From positions 682,001 through 746,000 of the forward strand of contig DASTXE010000006.1 in assembly GCA_035765535.1 (NCBI GenBank): 64,000 nt of DNA, given 5' to 3'. Made by a program: the position numbers and the translations under genes. This DNA is from Rickettsiales bacterium (GTDB lineage Bacteria > Pseudomonadota > Alphaproteobacteria > Rickettsiales > JABCZZ01). Shown here one piece after another: positions 55,284 to 63,998 of the stretch (position 1 is its first letter; every line of letters begins with the position of its first letter). Under the pieces are notes generated by a model that had not been told where the DNA came from, searched no databases, and saw nothing but the letters and a program-made list of their open reading frames with translations.

Positions 55284-56849
55284 ATGTCTCATAAAAGGAC
55301 TTTGCTGCTGAACGGAAATTCATTAACGCCCAAACAGGTTAACGCCATTGTCAGAGGCGATATTACCGAAATACGCATTGATCCTGCCGCACTGCGCCGG
55401 GTAAGGGAAACTCATAGAGCCTTTGAAAGAACGGCTGCCGAAAACCAGGTATACGGCTTGCATACCGGTTTTGGCAGCAGGGCAACCGTATTGATAGACC
55501 AGAACACGGACCGTTATTCCTCGATAGTAAATACGGGCAGTTTTTCCAATATTTTCGACTTCGTCGACCCAAGCGTCTCTAAGGCGGTTCTGGCTATCAA
55601 GGCTAACAGCTTTCTTGCTGGAGGAATGGGTGCTGTAAGGCCGGAGCTAATCGAAAAGCTTGTAGAAGTTTTCAACGATAATAATTTCCGCTCCATGCCT
55701 AACGTCCCAGCGCTGGGAACAGGTGAAGGAGATTTAAACTCTTCTGCAATACTTGCAAAATGGTGGCTTGATAAGCATCCGGATTTTCATTTGGCTCCGG
55801 GGGAAGATCTTGCCTTGCTGGCAGGCAATGATTATTGCGATGCGCTGATGGCGGTCACCCTGTCCGAGATAAGGCGCCTGATGGATATATCCTACTCCGT
55901 ATTCGGGGCCAGTATGGAGGGGTATAGGGCTCAACCACAGGCCATCGCTCCGCAGGTTGCAGAAGCACGGCCCAGTAACTCCCTGAGAACTTCCATAAAA
56001 TGTATCAACGGCGTTATGAAAGACAGCAGGCTGCTTGAAACCGGGGCACGGAACCTGCAGGATCCTAATAGCTTCAGAACATTCCCGCAGGTCATGGCTG
56101 CCGTGGAAAATTATACCAGTAAGCTTGAGAAATACCTGCAGCAGGAAATGAATTCGGCCACACAGAATCCTTACTATTCAGCGGATTCGGATCAGATCAT
56201 CCATAACGGTAATTTCGACACCACCTATAGTTCTGTCACCTTAAGCGCCCTGCAGCTGGCCTTAGCGAAACATGCAGATATTTCGTTTAAGAGATTATCC
56301 AAAATGTGTGATCCGCATTTTAACGGGCGTTTGGTGCCGGGGCTGTCGCGCCCCAACAGCTTGGCAGATAACATCCAGTCCCTGAACGTAACTAACATCG
56401 CGGGGCAGGCATTGAAAAATGTCGTCGGCCACGCACGTCAGAACATAACAGACGCTTCCTCATTACAATTTCAGAACGGCATAGAAGATAGTGTTTCCGG
56501 TGTGTTTCAGCAGTTGCTGGATGCACAGGCCATGGTGAAAAATATACGATTGGTAATGGCCTGCGAACTCGTGGTGGCGATGGCCACGATTCAAGAGCGG
56601 ATAAGGGATGGCGATATCGTGGAAGGAGATCTCTCTCCACATATTGCCCGGATATACGAAAATTTCATGCAATCCATTGATATCAGTAGAACAACAGACC
56701 GTAGCGGAATGGGGTTTGACCTGGATCAGGTGACAGCTCTCTTCGATAACCGCGACATATTTCCGCCCACCCCTCACCTGGCCGACAGAAAACTGCTGCA
56801 TGTGGAGCAACTCGCCGGCAGAACCGGACAGGAAGCCGGCAGAGCATAA
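55284..56849 (+). CDS. Ammonia-lyase-fold protein lacking the canonical MIO tripeptide
   Basis: 521 residues of the histidine/phenylalanine ammonia-lyase and aminomutase superfamily, at full length. It keeps the catalytic-Tyr loop YGLHTGFGSRA (Tyr57), LQDPNSFRTFPQV, the Asn-rich LQQEMNSATQNPYYS segment and IHNGNFDTTYSS. At the place of the Ala-Ser-Gly that cyclises to the MIO cofactor, the protein has GTGEGDL (Gly147-Glu148-Gly149) and is two residues shorter there. No canonical MIO can form, so normal deamination is unlikely; a different reaction, a binding role, or a decayed enzyme are options. ATG 55284 has GAGGAA upstream; an ATG at 55254 has none. It starts a four-gene operon and ends in RTGQEAGRA. 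Confidence 0.82.
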   Translation: MSHKRTLLLNGNSLTPKQVNAIVRGDITEIRIDPAALRRVRETHRAFERTAAENQVYGLHTGFGSRATVLIDQNTDRYSSIVNTGSFSNIFDFVDPSVSKAVLAIKANSFLAGGMGAVRPELIEKLVEVFNDNNFRSMPNVPALGTGEGDLNSSAILAKWWLDKHPDFHLAPGEDLALLAGNDYCDALMAVTLSEIRRLMDISYSVFGASMEGYRAQPQAIAPQVAEARPSNSLRTSIKCINGVMKDSRLLETGARNLQDPNSFRTFPQVMAAVENYTSKLEKYLQQEMNSATQNPYYSADSDQIIHNGNFDTTYSSVTLSALQLALAKHADISFKRLSKMCDPHFNGRLVPGLSRPNSLADNIQSLNVTNIAGQALKNVVGHARQNITDASSLQFQNGIEDSVSGVFQQLLDAQAMVKNIRLVMACELVVAMATIQERIRDGDIVEGDLSPHIARIYENFMQSIDISRTTDRSGMGFDLDQVTALFDNRDIFPPTPHLADRKLLHVEQLAGRTGQEAGRA

Positions 56850-56858
56850 GGAAGCATA

Positions 56859-59471
56859 ATGGCATTTACCAAAGAAGATATTTCATCAGCATTTGCAGCT
56901 TCCTTTCCTCAGTTAGGAACTGTTGAAGATGTGATTGCTGTGATGGAGGGAGTGCGATCCGCTTATCGTGTTATAACCACAGAAGGAGAATATTTTGTAA
57001 AAAACGTTCCGCCGGGTGCAAGGCGCACTCCGGAAGAGAATATGGGGATTCAGAAAGAACTTTATGATGCCGACGTACCGGTGGTCAAACCCGTTGGCCT
57101 GATGACAGCAGGCGATAGCACATTTACTGTAGAGGAATTCTGCGATGCGCAATATATAGAGCGCCCGCAACTCCAGCATAAGATACAGGTGGCACAGGCG
57201 CTCGCCAAGCAGCATGCCGCCACGCAATTACCGGAAGATGCTATTGTTCCGCGCCATAAAGCACATGCGCAGATTGACACATTGCGGGATAACTTTCAGC
57301 GTGTTTTCACCCAATTTGAAGATGAAGGCATTCCCAAGGAAAATTGGGAAGCGGCATTGACAGACCGGTTCATGTCACAGTTTGACAGGCACGGCCTTGC
57401 TCATCTGGTAGAAGATCAGCCGACATTCGGTGATTCGGCACTACCCGCAAGGGAACGGTTCAGGCAGGCCGCCGCACAAATTGCTCACATGGTTGTGAAA
57501 GAAGGTGCTGTCGATTATATTTGCGATACATTCTACAATTTAGAAAAGAGCCAGACGGAGCATGCTGCCGAGATTCATCGCAGCAGGCTTCATGAAGATC
57601 CTAATACAGGTAATGTATTATATGACGGATCCGGCAAGCTGGTGGCCCTGATCGATTATGAATACAGTCAGCTGGGTCCTTCTTACATGGACCTCGGCGC
57701 GGCTATTAAGACGCAGATATCCGGCAAGAAGATTGACTGGGAAGAAGCCTCCCAAATGGTATCCGCCTATCACCAGATCCGCCCGTTATCCGCTAAAGAA
57801 GTGGAACTGCTCCCGGCATCCATTCATGTAAGAACTGCACTTCTCTCAGCGTTGCGGCTTATAGAATTCTCAAAGGTTTTAGGCGATAATCCGCCAGATT
57901 ACCTAAAGAACCCTGTGCCTTATTTGAAGGATCTCGAGAAAGAGAAAACCGAGATCAAGCAGGTTGAGGACAAGCATTTACTCTTTCCCCGGGATTTGCC
58001 GCAAAAAGAGGTGCTGCGCACATTTCTTCCTTATCTTAATACGCGGAAATTCCATCCTTCCCCGGAATATGAAGATCCTAAAGTTGAAACCTTGCTAGAT
58101 GCTGTCGAGAAATTTCTGCGCAGAGAGAAGATCACCATTGCGTATGATCCGTCATTACCTGCTCAGCCGATACCGGATGATTTCGGCAATGTTGCAGGCC
58201 TTGTCACGTTCCGCCTTAACAGCCGCCCTAAACTGCATAACCAGCCTCCCCTTGCGCAATACCAGTTGGATAATAGTTCATATCAAAGAAATCTGGGGGA
58301 TCTGATGCTCGCCGTCGCGAGCTACTGCGTCGCAGAAAAGGCAGGACATCCTGTCGACCTGAAACAGGAGGATATTATACCCTCCTTCGGTTTAAGCGCC
58401 CGCGCCCCTGACGATGCAAATGCATTTCATAAACTTTCCAAGGCAGAATATCCCAGGTTCGACAAGCCTGTTGTTTTTGGAGTATGGGGGCTTGGCGTCC
58501 AGGAAAACTGCTCACAGGATTTCATCGATGAGGGAATACGCAGGGCGGATCATCTCAGCCAGAAAGCTGGCAATATGGATTATTACTTTCTTACCTACCC
58601 CCAGCAGCCTATGGCGCTATATAGCGCATATGGCAATCAGTACAATCAGGATCCGGAGCATTATTATTCCGAAACCGCCATGCAGTTTGTGCAGGATGTG
58701 TTAATGCCAGCAGTAAGTCCCCGCTATACCCCTGCCCATCCCCAGGCGCATCGTTATCGCAAGGAAGACGAAAACGCGGTCGTTTCCGGCGAACGGTACA
58801 ATGATATAGAGCAGGTCAGGCAGCAACTTGGGAATATAAGATTCGTAGCGCATAGTTACGGCACCTGCTTTGTTCAGGAGGTGCGTAATGCGCTTGTGCG
58901 CTCCATGAAAGATCTGGGATATGCGCAAGAGGAAATCCGTGAAACATTGCCTGCCGTTTTTTCACTCAATACAGGTACGCTGGTTCAAACCGATATTCAG
59001 AAAACGGAGGGGAGTTTCTCCCAGTTCAGCATCGTCGCTAAAGATGATATTGTGGCCAATAATTGCAGCAACCATCTAAGACAGCTTAAGGAAATACCAC
59101 AGGATGACTGCACATTAAGCTCACCTGACACACACACCGTCAATGCCTATAGCAATATCATTACCGGACAACTCTTCGCATCGCCAGAAGATCAGGAACC
59201 CATCGTCTGGAAGGCTAATCCGCATGAGTGGGAGGCATATTGGTATGACGGTTACAATGCAGCAGGCCAGCATCTCGATAATAGTTCCCTGCCTGGACAT
59301 GTCCTGCAAAAGGCGATTGAGAAAGGCGCATCCATAGCGCAGGACGGAGTGCCATCCTTACTTCCATCGCAAGAGCATATCCATTCCATTGAAGCAAGGC
59401 CAGCAGGTGAATGGACAGCCAGGGCCGCAAACACAGCTGAATCCGGAATTGCAGGCCGGAGGGCTGGATAA
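56859..59471 (+). CDS. Kinase-like (APH/ChoK fold) and hydrolase-like fusion protein
   Basis: 870 residues. The first 350 resemble aminoglycoside phosphotransferase/choline kinase enzymes: YRVITTEGEYFVKNV with the ATP-site Lys, the catalytic loop LHEDPNTGNVLYDG (His245, Asp247, Asn252) and LVALIDYEYSQLGPSYMDL (Asp266) for metal binding. The remaining part has an alpha/beta hydrolase-like elbow RFVAHSYGTCFVQ (Ser666 within His-Ser-Tyr-Gly) and unassigned regions. The protein thus joins a small-molecule kinase module to a second catalytic or binding module; the substrate is unknown. The C-terminal tail is AESGIAGRRAG. It starts 9 bases after the lyase-like gene and one base separates it from the ligase gene. 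Confidence 0.75.
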   Translation: MAFTKEDISSAFAASFPQLGTVEDVIAVMEGVRSAYRVITTEGEYFVKNVPPGARRTPEENMGIQKELYDADVPVVKPVGLMTAGDSTFTVEEFCDAQYIERPQLQHKIQVAQALAKQHAATQLPEDAIVPRHKAHAQIDTLRDNFQRVFTQFEDEGIPKENWEAALTDRFMSQFDRHGLAHLVEDQPTFGDSALPARERFRQAAAQIAHMVVKEGAVDYICDTFYNLEKSQTEHAAEIHRSRLHEDPNTGNVLYDGSGKLVALIDYEYSQLGPSYMDLGAAIKTQISGKKIDWEEASQMVSAYHQIRPLSAKEVELLPASIHVRTALLSALRLIEFSKVLGDNPPDYLKNPVPYLKDLEKEKTEIKQVEDKHLLFPRDLPQKEVLRTFLPYLNTRKFHPSPEYEDPKVETLLDAVEKFLRREKITIAYDPSLPAQPIPDDFGNVAGLVTFRLNSRPKLHNQPPLAQYQLDNSSYQRNLGDLMLAVASYCVAEKAGHPVDLKQEDIIPSFGLSARAPDDANAFHKLSKAEYPRFDKPVVFGVWGLGVQENCSQDFIDEGIRRADHLSQKAGNMDYYFLTYPQQPMALYSAYGNQYNQDPEHYYSETAMQFVQDVLMPAVSPRYTPAHPQAHRYRKEDENAVVSGERYNDIEQVRQQLGNIRFVAHSYGTCFVQEVRNALVRSMKDLGYAQEEIRETLPAVFSLNTGTLVQTDIQKTEGSFSQFSIVAKDDIVANNCSNHLRQLKEIPQDDCTLSSPDTHTVNAYSNIITGQLFASPEDQEPIVWKANPHEWEAYWYDGYNAAGQHLDNSSLPGHVLQKAIEKGASIAQDGVPSLLPSQEHIHSIEARPAGEWTARAANTAESGIAGRRAG

Positions 59472-59472
59472 C

Positions 59473-61098
59473 ATGGGCAATATCCTATCCGCCATTACGG
59501 CCCATGATAATCCTTCTCCCGCCCTGATGAGAGCGGATCAACAGACCGGAATGAACAACAGGCAGCTTGGCGCGTTTGTAAGTGATATGACCGTACAGTT
59601 ACAGCAACTCGGCCTCAGGCGGCATCACAAAGTCGCTCTTGCCTTGTCGGAAGGCGAACCCAGTACCGTGACAGCGCTGCTTGCCACTATAAATACGTCG
59701 ATCGCAGCCCCAATGCGAAGGTTCGAGAACGACGAAATGACAGATATATCATTGGATACCATCGCACCGGACGTATTAGTGCTTGATGAAACCGTGCCTA
59801 ACTATAGTGATATTGCTCTTCTGGCCTCCGCGAAAAATATCCCTGTTATTACACTGCATCCGGAGAATGATAAGAACGGTAAATTCACCCTACGCCACAA
59901 TACGGATCTGAGCAATCTCAGTAAGGGGGAGATCGCCGAACCTACAGAAGACGATATTGCCGTTCTGTTCCAAACCTCTGGAACGACAGGGACTCCGAAA
60001 CTGGTTGCTCATACGCACGGACATTTCCTGCACAACGCCCGGATACATACCAATACAGTCGGTATTCATAAGAATGAACTGCGCTGTCTGAATGTTTTAT
60101 CCCAGCGCGCTCAGTGGGGTGTCACCACTGCCTTGACCACATTATTATCGGGCGGAACACTAATGGTATATCCACACACGAACCTCAACTATGCCAGCAC
60201 AGGAGAGACCAAACTTGCACACCTTATTGAAACCACCCAATCCAACTGGGTGCCGCTGACGCCTTCCAATCTTGTGGATTTAGCTGGTCTCATGCATAAG
60301 AGGCCGGGAATCGGCCAGAAACTGCGGGATAGTGCATTACAGGTGCTGGAAACCTCCTCTTCGTCAGCGCATCCCATGCTGTTGGAACAAGTACAGAATG
60401 AGCTGCCGCTTATCAGCCTTCTTCAGACATACGGATCGACGGAGACCGGCCCTATTTCCGCCAATACATCGCGGAATAACAAAACGGGAACGGTAGGCTG
60501 TGCTGTAGACGGTGTTGAAATAAAGATTGTAAACGGCGCCGGAAAACAGGTAGCGGACGGCGAGATGGGAGAGCTATGGGTGCGCAGTCCTTCCGTAGCG
60601 CGCTATTACCAGAATGATGAAGCCAATCGGAAAAGCTACACAGAAGATGGATTCTACAAAACGGGAGATATTGTTGCACTGGATGCCGATGGACATATTA
60701 CGATCGTGGGACGAAAGAGCGAGATATTTGTCGTAAATGACAGGGAAGTCATTCCCGCCGCCCTGGACAAAGTAGCCCAGACCATTCCGGCAGTAAAGGA
60801 AGCGGCGACCTTCCCCGTAACCAATGAAGGTCAAACCACAGTAGGTATGATTCTGGCTATTGGGGAAGGCACCAACCCTGCTGATGCGGCCGAAAGCCTC
60901 AGGCAAACCCTTGGCGATATCCCGGTACACATCTTTTTTGCCTCCAAAATACCCCAACAATATCTGACCTCCAAGGGATCATTGAGGCGCGGCGTTATGA
61001 CGCAGGAACTAAGCGGCAGAGCAGGCAATGCGCCAGAAATCCATTTTCTGGAGTTGGATGCCGGACGTCCGGCAAGCGTGGGAGGACCAGGAAGGTAA
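59473..61098 (+). CDS. AMP-forming acyl-CoA synthetase/ligase-like protein
   Basis: 541 residues of the adenylate-forming superfamily. The ATP loop AVLFQTSGTTGTPKLVAHTH (about 163-182) is intact, as are TYGSTETGPISA, FYKTGDIVALDADGHI and the hinge GRKSEIFVV. In the C-terminal lobe, SKGSLRRG has a Lys (501) where the catalytic A10 lysine should be, although the surrounding motif is loose. It should activate a carboxylate as an acyl-adenylate; whether transfer is to CoA, an amine or a carrier is open, and no carrier protein is in the cassette. ATG 59473 follows GGAGGG and sits one base after the previous stop. The C-terminus is ASVGGPGR. Confidence 0.83.
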   Translation: MGNILSAITAHDNPSPALMRADQQTGMNNRQLGAFVSDMTVQLQQLGLRRHHKVALALSEGEPSTVTALLATINTSIAAPMRRFENDEMTDISLDTIAPDVLVLDETVPNYSDIALLASAKNIPVITLHPENDKNGKFTLRHNTDLSNLSKGEIAEPTEDDIAVLFQTSGTTGTPKLVAHTHGHFLHNARIHTNTVGIHKNELRCLNVLSQRAQWGVTTALTTLLSGGTLMVYPHTNLNYASTGETKLAHLIETTQSNWVPLTPSNLVDLAGLMHKRPGIGQKLRDSALQVLETSSSSAHPMLLEQVQNELPLISLLQTYGSTETGPISANTSRNNKTGTVGCAVDGVEIKIVNGAGKQVADGEMGELWVRSPSVARYYQNDEANRKSYTEDGFYKTGDIVALDADGHITIVGRKSEIFVVNDREVIPAALDKVAQTIPAVKEAATFPVTNEGQTTVGMILAIGEGTNPADAAESLRQTLGDIPVHIFFASKIPQQYLTSKGSLRRGVMTQELSGRAGNAPEIHFLELDAGRPASVGGPGR

Positions 61099-61099
61099 C

Positions 61100-62158
61100 A
61101 TGACCCGATATGCCCCTCTCTCCAGAAAACCGTCGTTACGCGAAGTATTCAAAGAGGATATCGCCGCACATACATGGAGCGGTGAAGAAGGCCAGCCCGA
61201 TCCGCTGTCACGAAGCGGCGAAGACGCATTCACTCAATCCCCTTTAAGGAAATTTGCCAAGAACGGAGACTGGCTGTCGGCCGTCAGGATTGTCGCAGGC
61301 GATGAAGAATTCACTCATATCTTAAAAAACGTCGACAACATTACCTGGCCGGCCGGTATCATTATCACCGAGGAAAGCAAACAATTCCATCAGAAGCTTC
61401 TGCAGGGGGAAGAGATTGGAATAGAGGGTATCTCGCAGGTATTTCCCAAAAGAGGTGCCGCTGCGAAAGTGCTGGACGGTAAAGAAAGTATTTTCTGCCC
61501 TTATGATGAAAGCGCAAGGCCACCCCTTGTCAATGCAGACATATGCGGCAGCCTTCAGGAAAAATACGGGCATCTGGAACCTTCTCCCGTAATCGTACCG
61601 ATCAGGTCCACACCGCGGGCAGATGGCTCCATGAATTACATGGCGGAAGCTTTTGCCTGGGCGGTATCACAAAAATCGGGCATTCGCGTTGCCCCTCGAG
61701 GAATAGGTGTTGTAGCCAAATCCGTCAGCAGAACAGACTGCGATGATGCAGACAGATTAAGGCAGGAAGACGCAAGAATAGATGTCCCTCGCGGGCTGAA
61801 AAATGTCATACTGCTGGATGACACCGTTTATACGGGACGCAGCATGATCCGGGTTGCGGAGGAAATCTTAGCCAAGGGAGGCTCTCTCCTGGGAGCGCCG
61901 CAATGCCTCAGAGGTTATTATGAGGATACCACTTTATTTCCTTCTGAGAAAAAGCTGGAACTGCTGGAGCAAAAGATTGGGGCAGAATATAACAATCACA
62001 ACGAGTTTTGGAACGAATTTACGCAGCATACAAGTTTAACACAAGACAGAATCACCGATACAGAAGTGGATATTTTGCTGCAGCAATCTTCGCTTAAAGC
62101 ATTTGTGGGTGCATTGGAGCAATCACTAAGCAGAGCGGCTTCTACACGATACATGTAA
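61100..62158 (+). CDS. Phosphoribosyltransferase-domain protein
   Basis: 352 residues. The PRPP-binding motif VILLDDTVYTGRSM (Asp240, Asp241) is clear, with upstream elements typical of type I phosphoribosyltransferases (VIVPIRSTPRADGS, IGVVAKSVSRTD). About 140 residues before and 80 after the domain are unassigned; the N-terminal part contains SIFCPYDESARPP. It could attach or release a ribosyl-phosphate on the cassette's product, or be a regulatory PRPP sensor. ATG 61100 is preceded by AGGAAGG and follows the ligase stop directly. It is the last gene of the operon. Confidence 0.8.
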   Translation: MTRYAPLSRKPSLREVFKEDIAAHTWSGEEGQPDPLSRSGEDAFTQSPLRKFAKNGDWLSAVRIVAGDEEFTHILKNVDNITWPAGIIITEESKQFHQKLLQGEEIGIEGISQVFPKRGAAAKVLDGKESIFCPYDESARPPLVNADICGSLQEKYGHLEPSPVIVPIRSTPRADGSMNYMAEAFAWAVSQKSGIRVAPRGIGVVAKSVSRTDCDDADRLRQEDARIDVPRGLKNVILLDDTVYTGRSMIRVAEEILAKGGSLLGAPQCLRGYYEDTTLFPSEKKLELLEQKIGAEYNNHNEFWNEFTQHTSLTQDRITDTEVDILLQQSSLKAFVGALEQSLSRAASTRYM

Positions 62159-62246
62159 CTCACCTCTTCCCACCCCAACACATCATGGAAAAGATGAAGA
62201 AACTTGGCTTTAAATAGGGTTTGGGTTGTCTCCTAATCTAAATATT

Positions 62247-62463
62247 CTATTTACCTGCTTGCATATATAAATTCCCTGTATCAAGAAATAATTTCCCTGC
62301 TGAATTTTTAGGGAATACCATAGTAACTTACTAACATTATGGGGGTTTTTAGACTTCTAGATCCAATGTATGGCTAAATTTACAATAATTCCCTGTTCTT
62401 TCCCTGATAAACAGGGAATTTGTCACAGAGAGCGGTTCGCGGCAGACTACGCCCACCGCCATT
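62247..62463. repeat. Direct repeat, right copy, possible attachment site or cassette border
   Basis: Same orientation and layout as the left copy at 51,333-51,551: TTCCCTG/AGGGAAT motifs, then CCTGATAAACAGGGAATTTG, AGAGAGCGGTTCGC and CCCACCGCCATT. Seven mismatches in the last 61 bases. The copies are diverged enough that the insertion is not very recent, or the two sites were never identical. Confidence 0.7.
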
Positions 62464-62610
62464 ACTGATTATATGGATTTATCATCCATATAATCAGTAA
62501 TCACGATGTGATGAGATGAGAACGTAGTTCGACAATTTTTCAGGAAGAAAAATTGGACGCCGCAGCAAAGCGAGGCGCCGCCTGACGGCAAATGGTCAGG
62601 AGACCATTTG
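62461..62610. repeat. Cluster of three perfect hairpins beside the right repeat
   Basis: A 17-base perfect stem (62461-62477 with 62485-62501, seven-base loop), a nine-base stem (62533-62541 with 62547-62555, loop AGGAA) and a nine-base stem (62589-62597 with 62602-62610, loop AGGA). They lie in a gene-free stretch and could be part of a small RNA or a recombination site. Confidence 0.6.
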
Positions 62611-62668
62611 TCAATCTCATTTCCCTTTTACTAATTAATCATATGGTTCGTCAGATCGAGAACTAAGA

Positions 62669-63303
62669 ATGCTTCCTCCCAATTTCGAGAACATGACTTT
62701 GCCTGTTAAGCTGTATCTAGCATCTTATCGGGCATGCATGGATTGCAAATATGCCATAGAACTACTCAAGAGCAGCTCTATAAGCTTTCAAATTGGAAAG
62801 TTCAATGGGCTGGTATTTGCGCATTATTAAAAACATCTATTCATTTAATGCGTGAGAAGGACGCAAAATCATGCTTACCTGAACCACTTAAAAACAGTCT
62901 CCATTCTGCATGGAATGAACTTAGAAAGAATAGAACAAAATACTCTATTTTCTGGGATTTTATTGATAAAGAGCGCCATAACATCCTTAAAGAATATGAG
63001 TTTTCTGCGTACGAAGCAATTTTAACAGAAGATGGTACCGTAAAGAAAACCTTTCGTAGCCTTTTATCTATAATGGAAGAAGGAGAAAAAGAGACCCTAT
63101 TGATAAAAAGCGGCCCATATGAAGGGCGTTTAGCTCTTGAGGTATTAACCGAAGCTGTTCAATGGATTGAAGATTATATTTTTGATGCAATCAGAAAGAC
63201 TGGCTACGATCCTCATGAATCTCGGCGTACAACCGCACTTTTACCCCCACTGCAATCAAAGGGATTGAGCTTGCTAGAAGAAATTTGGCAACACCCTGCC
63301 TAA
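62669..63303 (+). pseudogene. Hypothetical protein gene, probably frameshifted
   Basis: From ATG 62734 a frame gives 189 residues with KYSIFWDFIDKERHNILKEY and LRLA-type helical character, a pattern seen in uncharacterised proteins. From ATG 62669, in another frame, about 40 codons read MTLPVKLYLASYRACMDCKY, which looks like the natural N-terminus of the same protein. One frameshift near 62,770-62,800 would join them. If the shift is a sequencing error the gene is intact. No function is known. Confidence 0.5.
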
Positions 63304-63344
63304 TACATATAAAATTTTCACTCTGCTAAATTGCATATGAGAAA

Positions 63345-63998
63345 TCATCCCACCGCCACTGCATTAGTAAAAACCGCCAGCTGCGCAGCAAACGCACGTT
63401 GATATGCAGGCCGCACTTCGCCCCGGGCAACATAAGCAGCAAGATTCGGGTACTCCTCCAGAAGCCCTGAAGGTCTGAGCCTGAGCAGCACAGACACCAT
63501 CATCAGATCGCCCGCGCTGAATTCACCGTCAAGCCAGTCCGCATCGCCAAGGTGAGCAGAAAGCTGATTCAAACGGTTGCGTATGCGGTCCTGAACCAGA
63601 GGCAAGCGCTCTTTACTCCAGGGCTTGTCACCCTCATGCAATTTGACGGTGACGAGATCGAGGATCGGCGGCTCTATCGTATTGACCGCAGCAAACATCC
63701 ACGCGATCGCGCGTGCACGGGCATTGGCATTTTTCGGCAGAAGTCCCGCATTGTTTTCTGCAATATGAAACACAATCGCTCCTGACTCGAACAGGGCAAG
63801 ATCGCCCTCCTCATAGGTTGGAATCTGCCCGAAAGGATTGATCGCCAGATGCGCAGGCTCCTTCATCGCTTTGAAGGAAAGAAGCCGCACATCATAAGGC
63901 TGGCCCACTTCCTCAAGCGCCCAGCGGACGCGCGTGTCGCGCGCGAGCCCTTTGCCGCCATCGGGCGACCGTTCAAATGCGGTAATGGTAGGAGTCAT
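63345..63998 (-). CDS. Glutathione S-transferase family protein
   Basis: 217 residues. The N-terminal thioredoxin-like domain has TRVRWALEEVGQPYDVRLLS, NPFGQIPTYEEGDLALFES with the cis-Pro and Glu-Ser glutathione-binding residues; the C-terminal helical domain has DWLDGEFSAGDLMMVSVLLR. Likely a detoxifying or reductive enzyme of the cytoplasm. It lies at the right edge of the window and is complete. Composition returns to that of the core genes. Confidence 0.88.
   Translation of the reverse strand: MTPTITAFERSPDGGKGLARDTRVRWALEEVGQPYDVRLLSFKAMKEPAHLAINPFGQIPTYEEGDLALFESGAIVFHIAENNAGLLPKNANARARAIAWMFAAVNTIEPPILDLVTVKLHEGDKPWSKERLPLVQDRIRNRLNQLSAHLGDADWLDGEFSAGDLMMVSVLLRLRPSGLLEEYPNLAAYVARGEVRPAYQRAFAAQLAVFTNAVAVG

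Larger units (their letters stand above)
62159..62668. other. Gene-free stretch with right direct repeat and hairpin cluster
   Basis: No protein-coding gene supported. It holds the right direct repeat and the hairpins described separately. Confidence 0.6.

Noticed and set aside
55284-56849. Histidine ammonia-lyase (hutH) annotation
   Set aside because: The cofactor tripeptide is absent and no hutU, hutI or hutG gene is nearby.
25505-63300. Second copy of the tRNA-Ser 3' end as the far border of an island
   Set aside because: I found no convincing match by eye to the T-arm/acceptor sequence in this stretch; the island's right border stays undefined.
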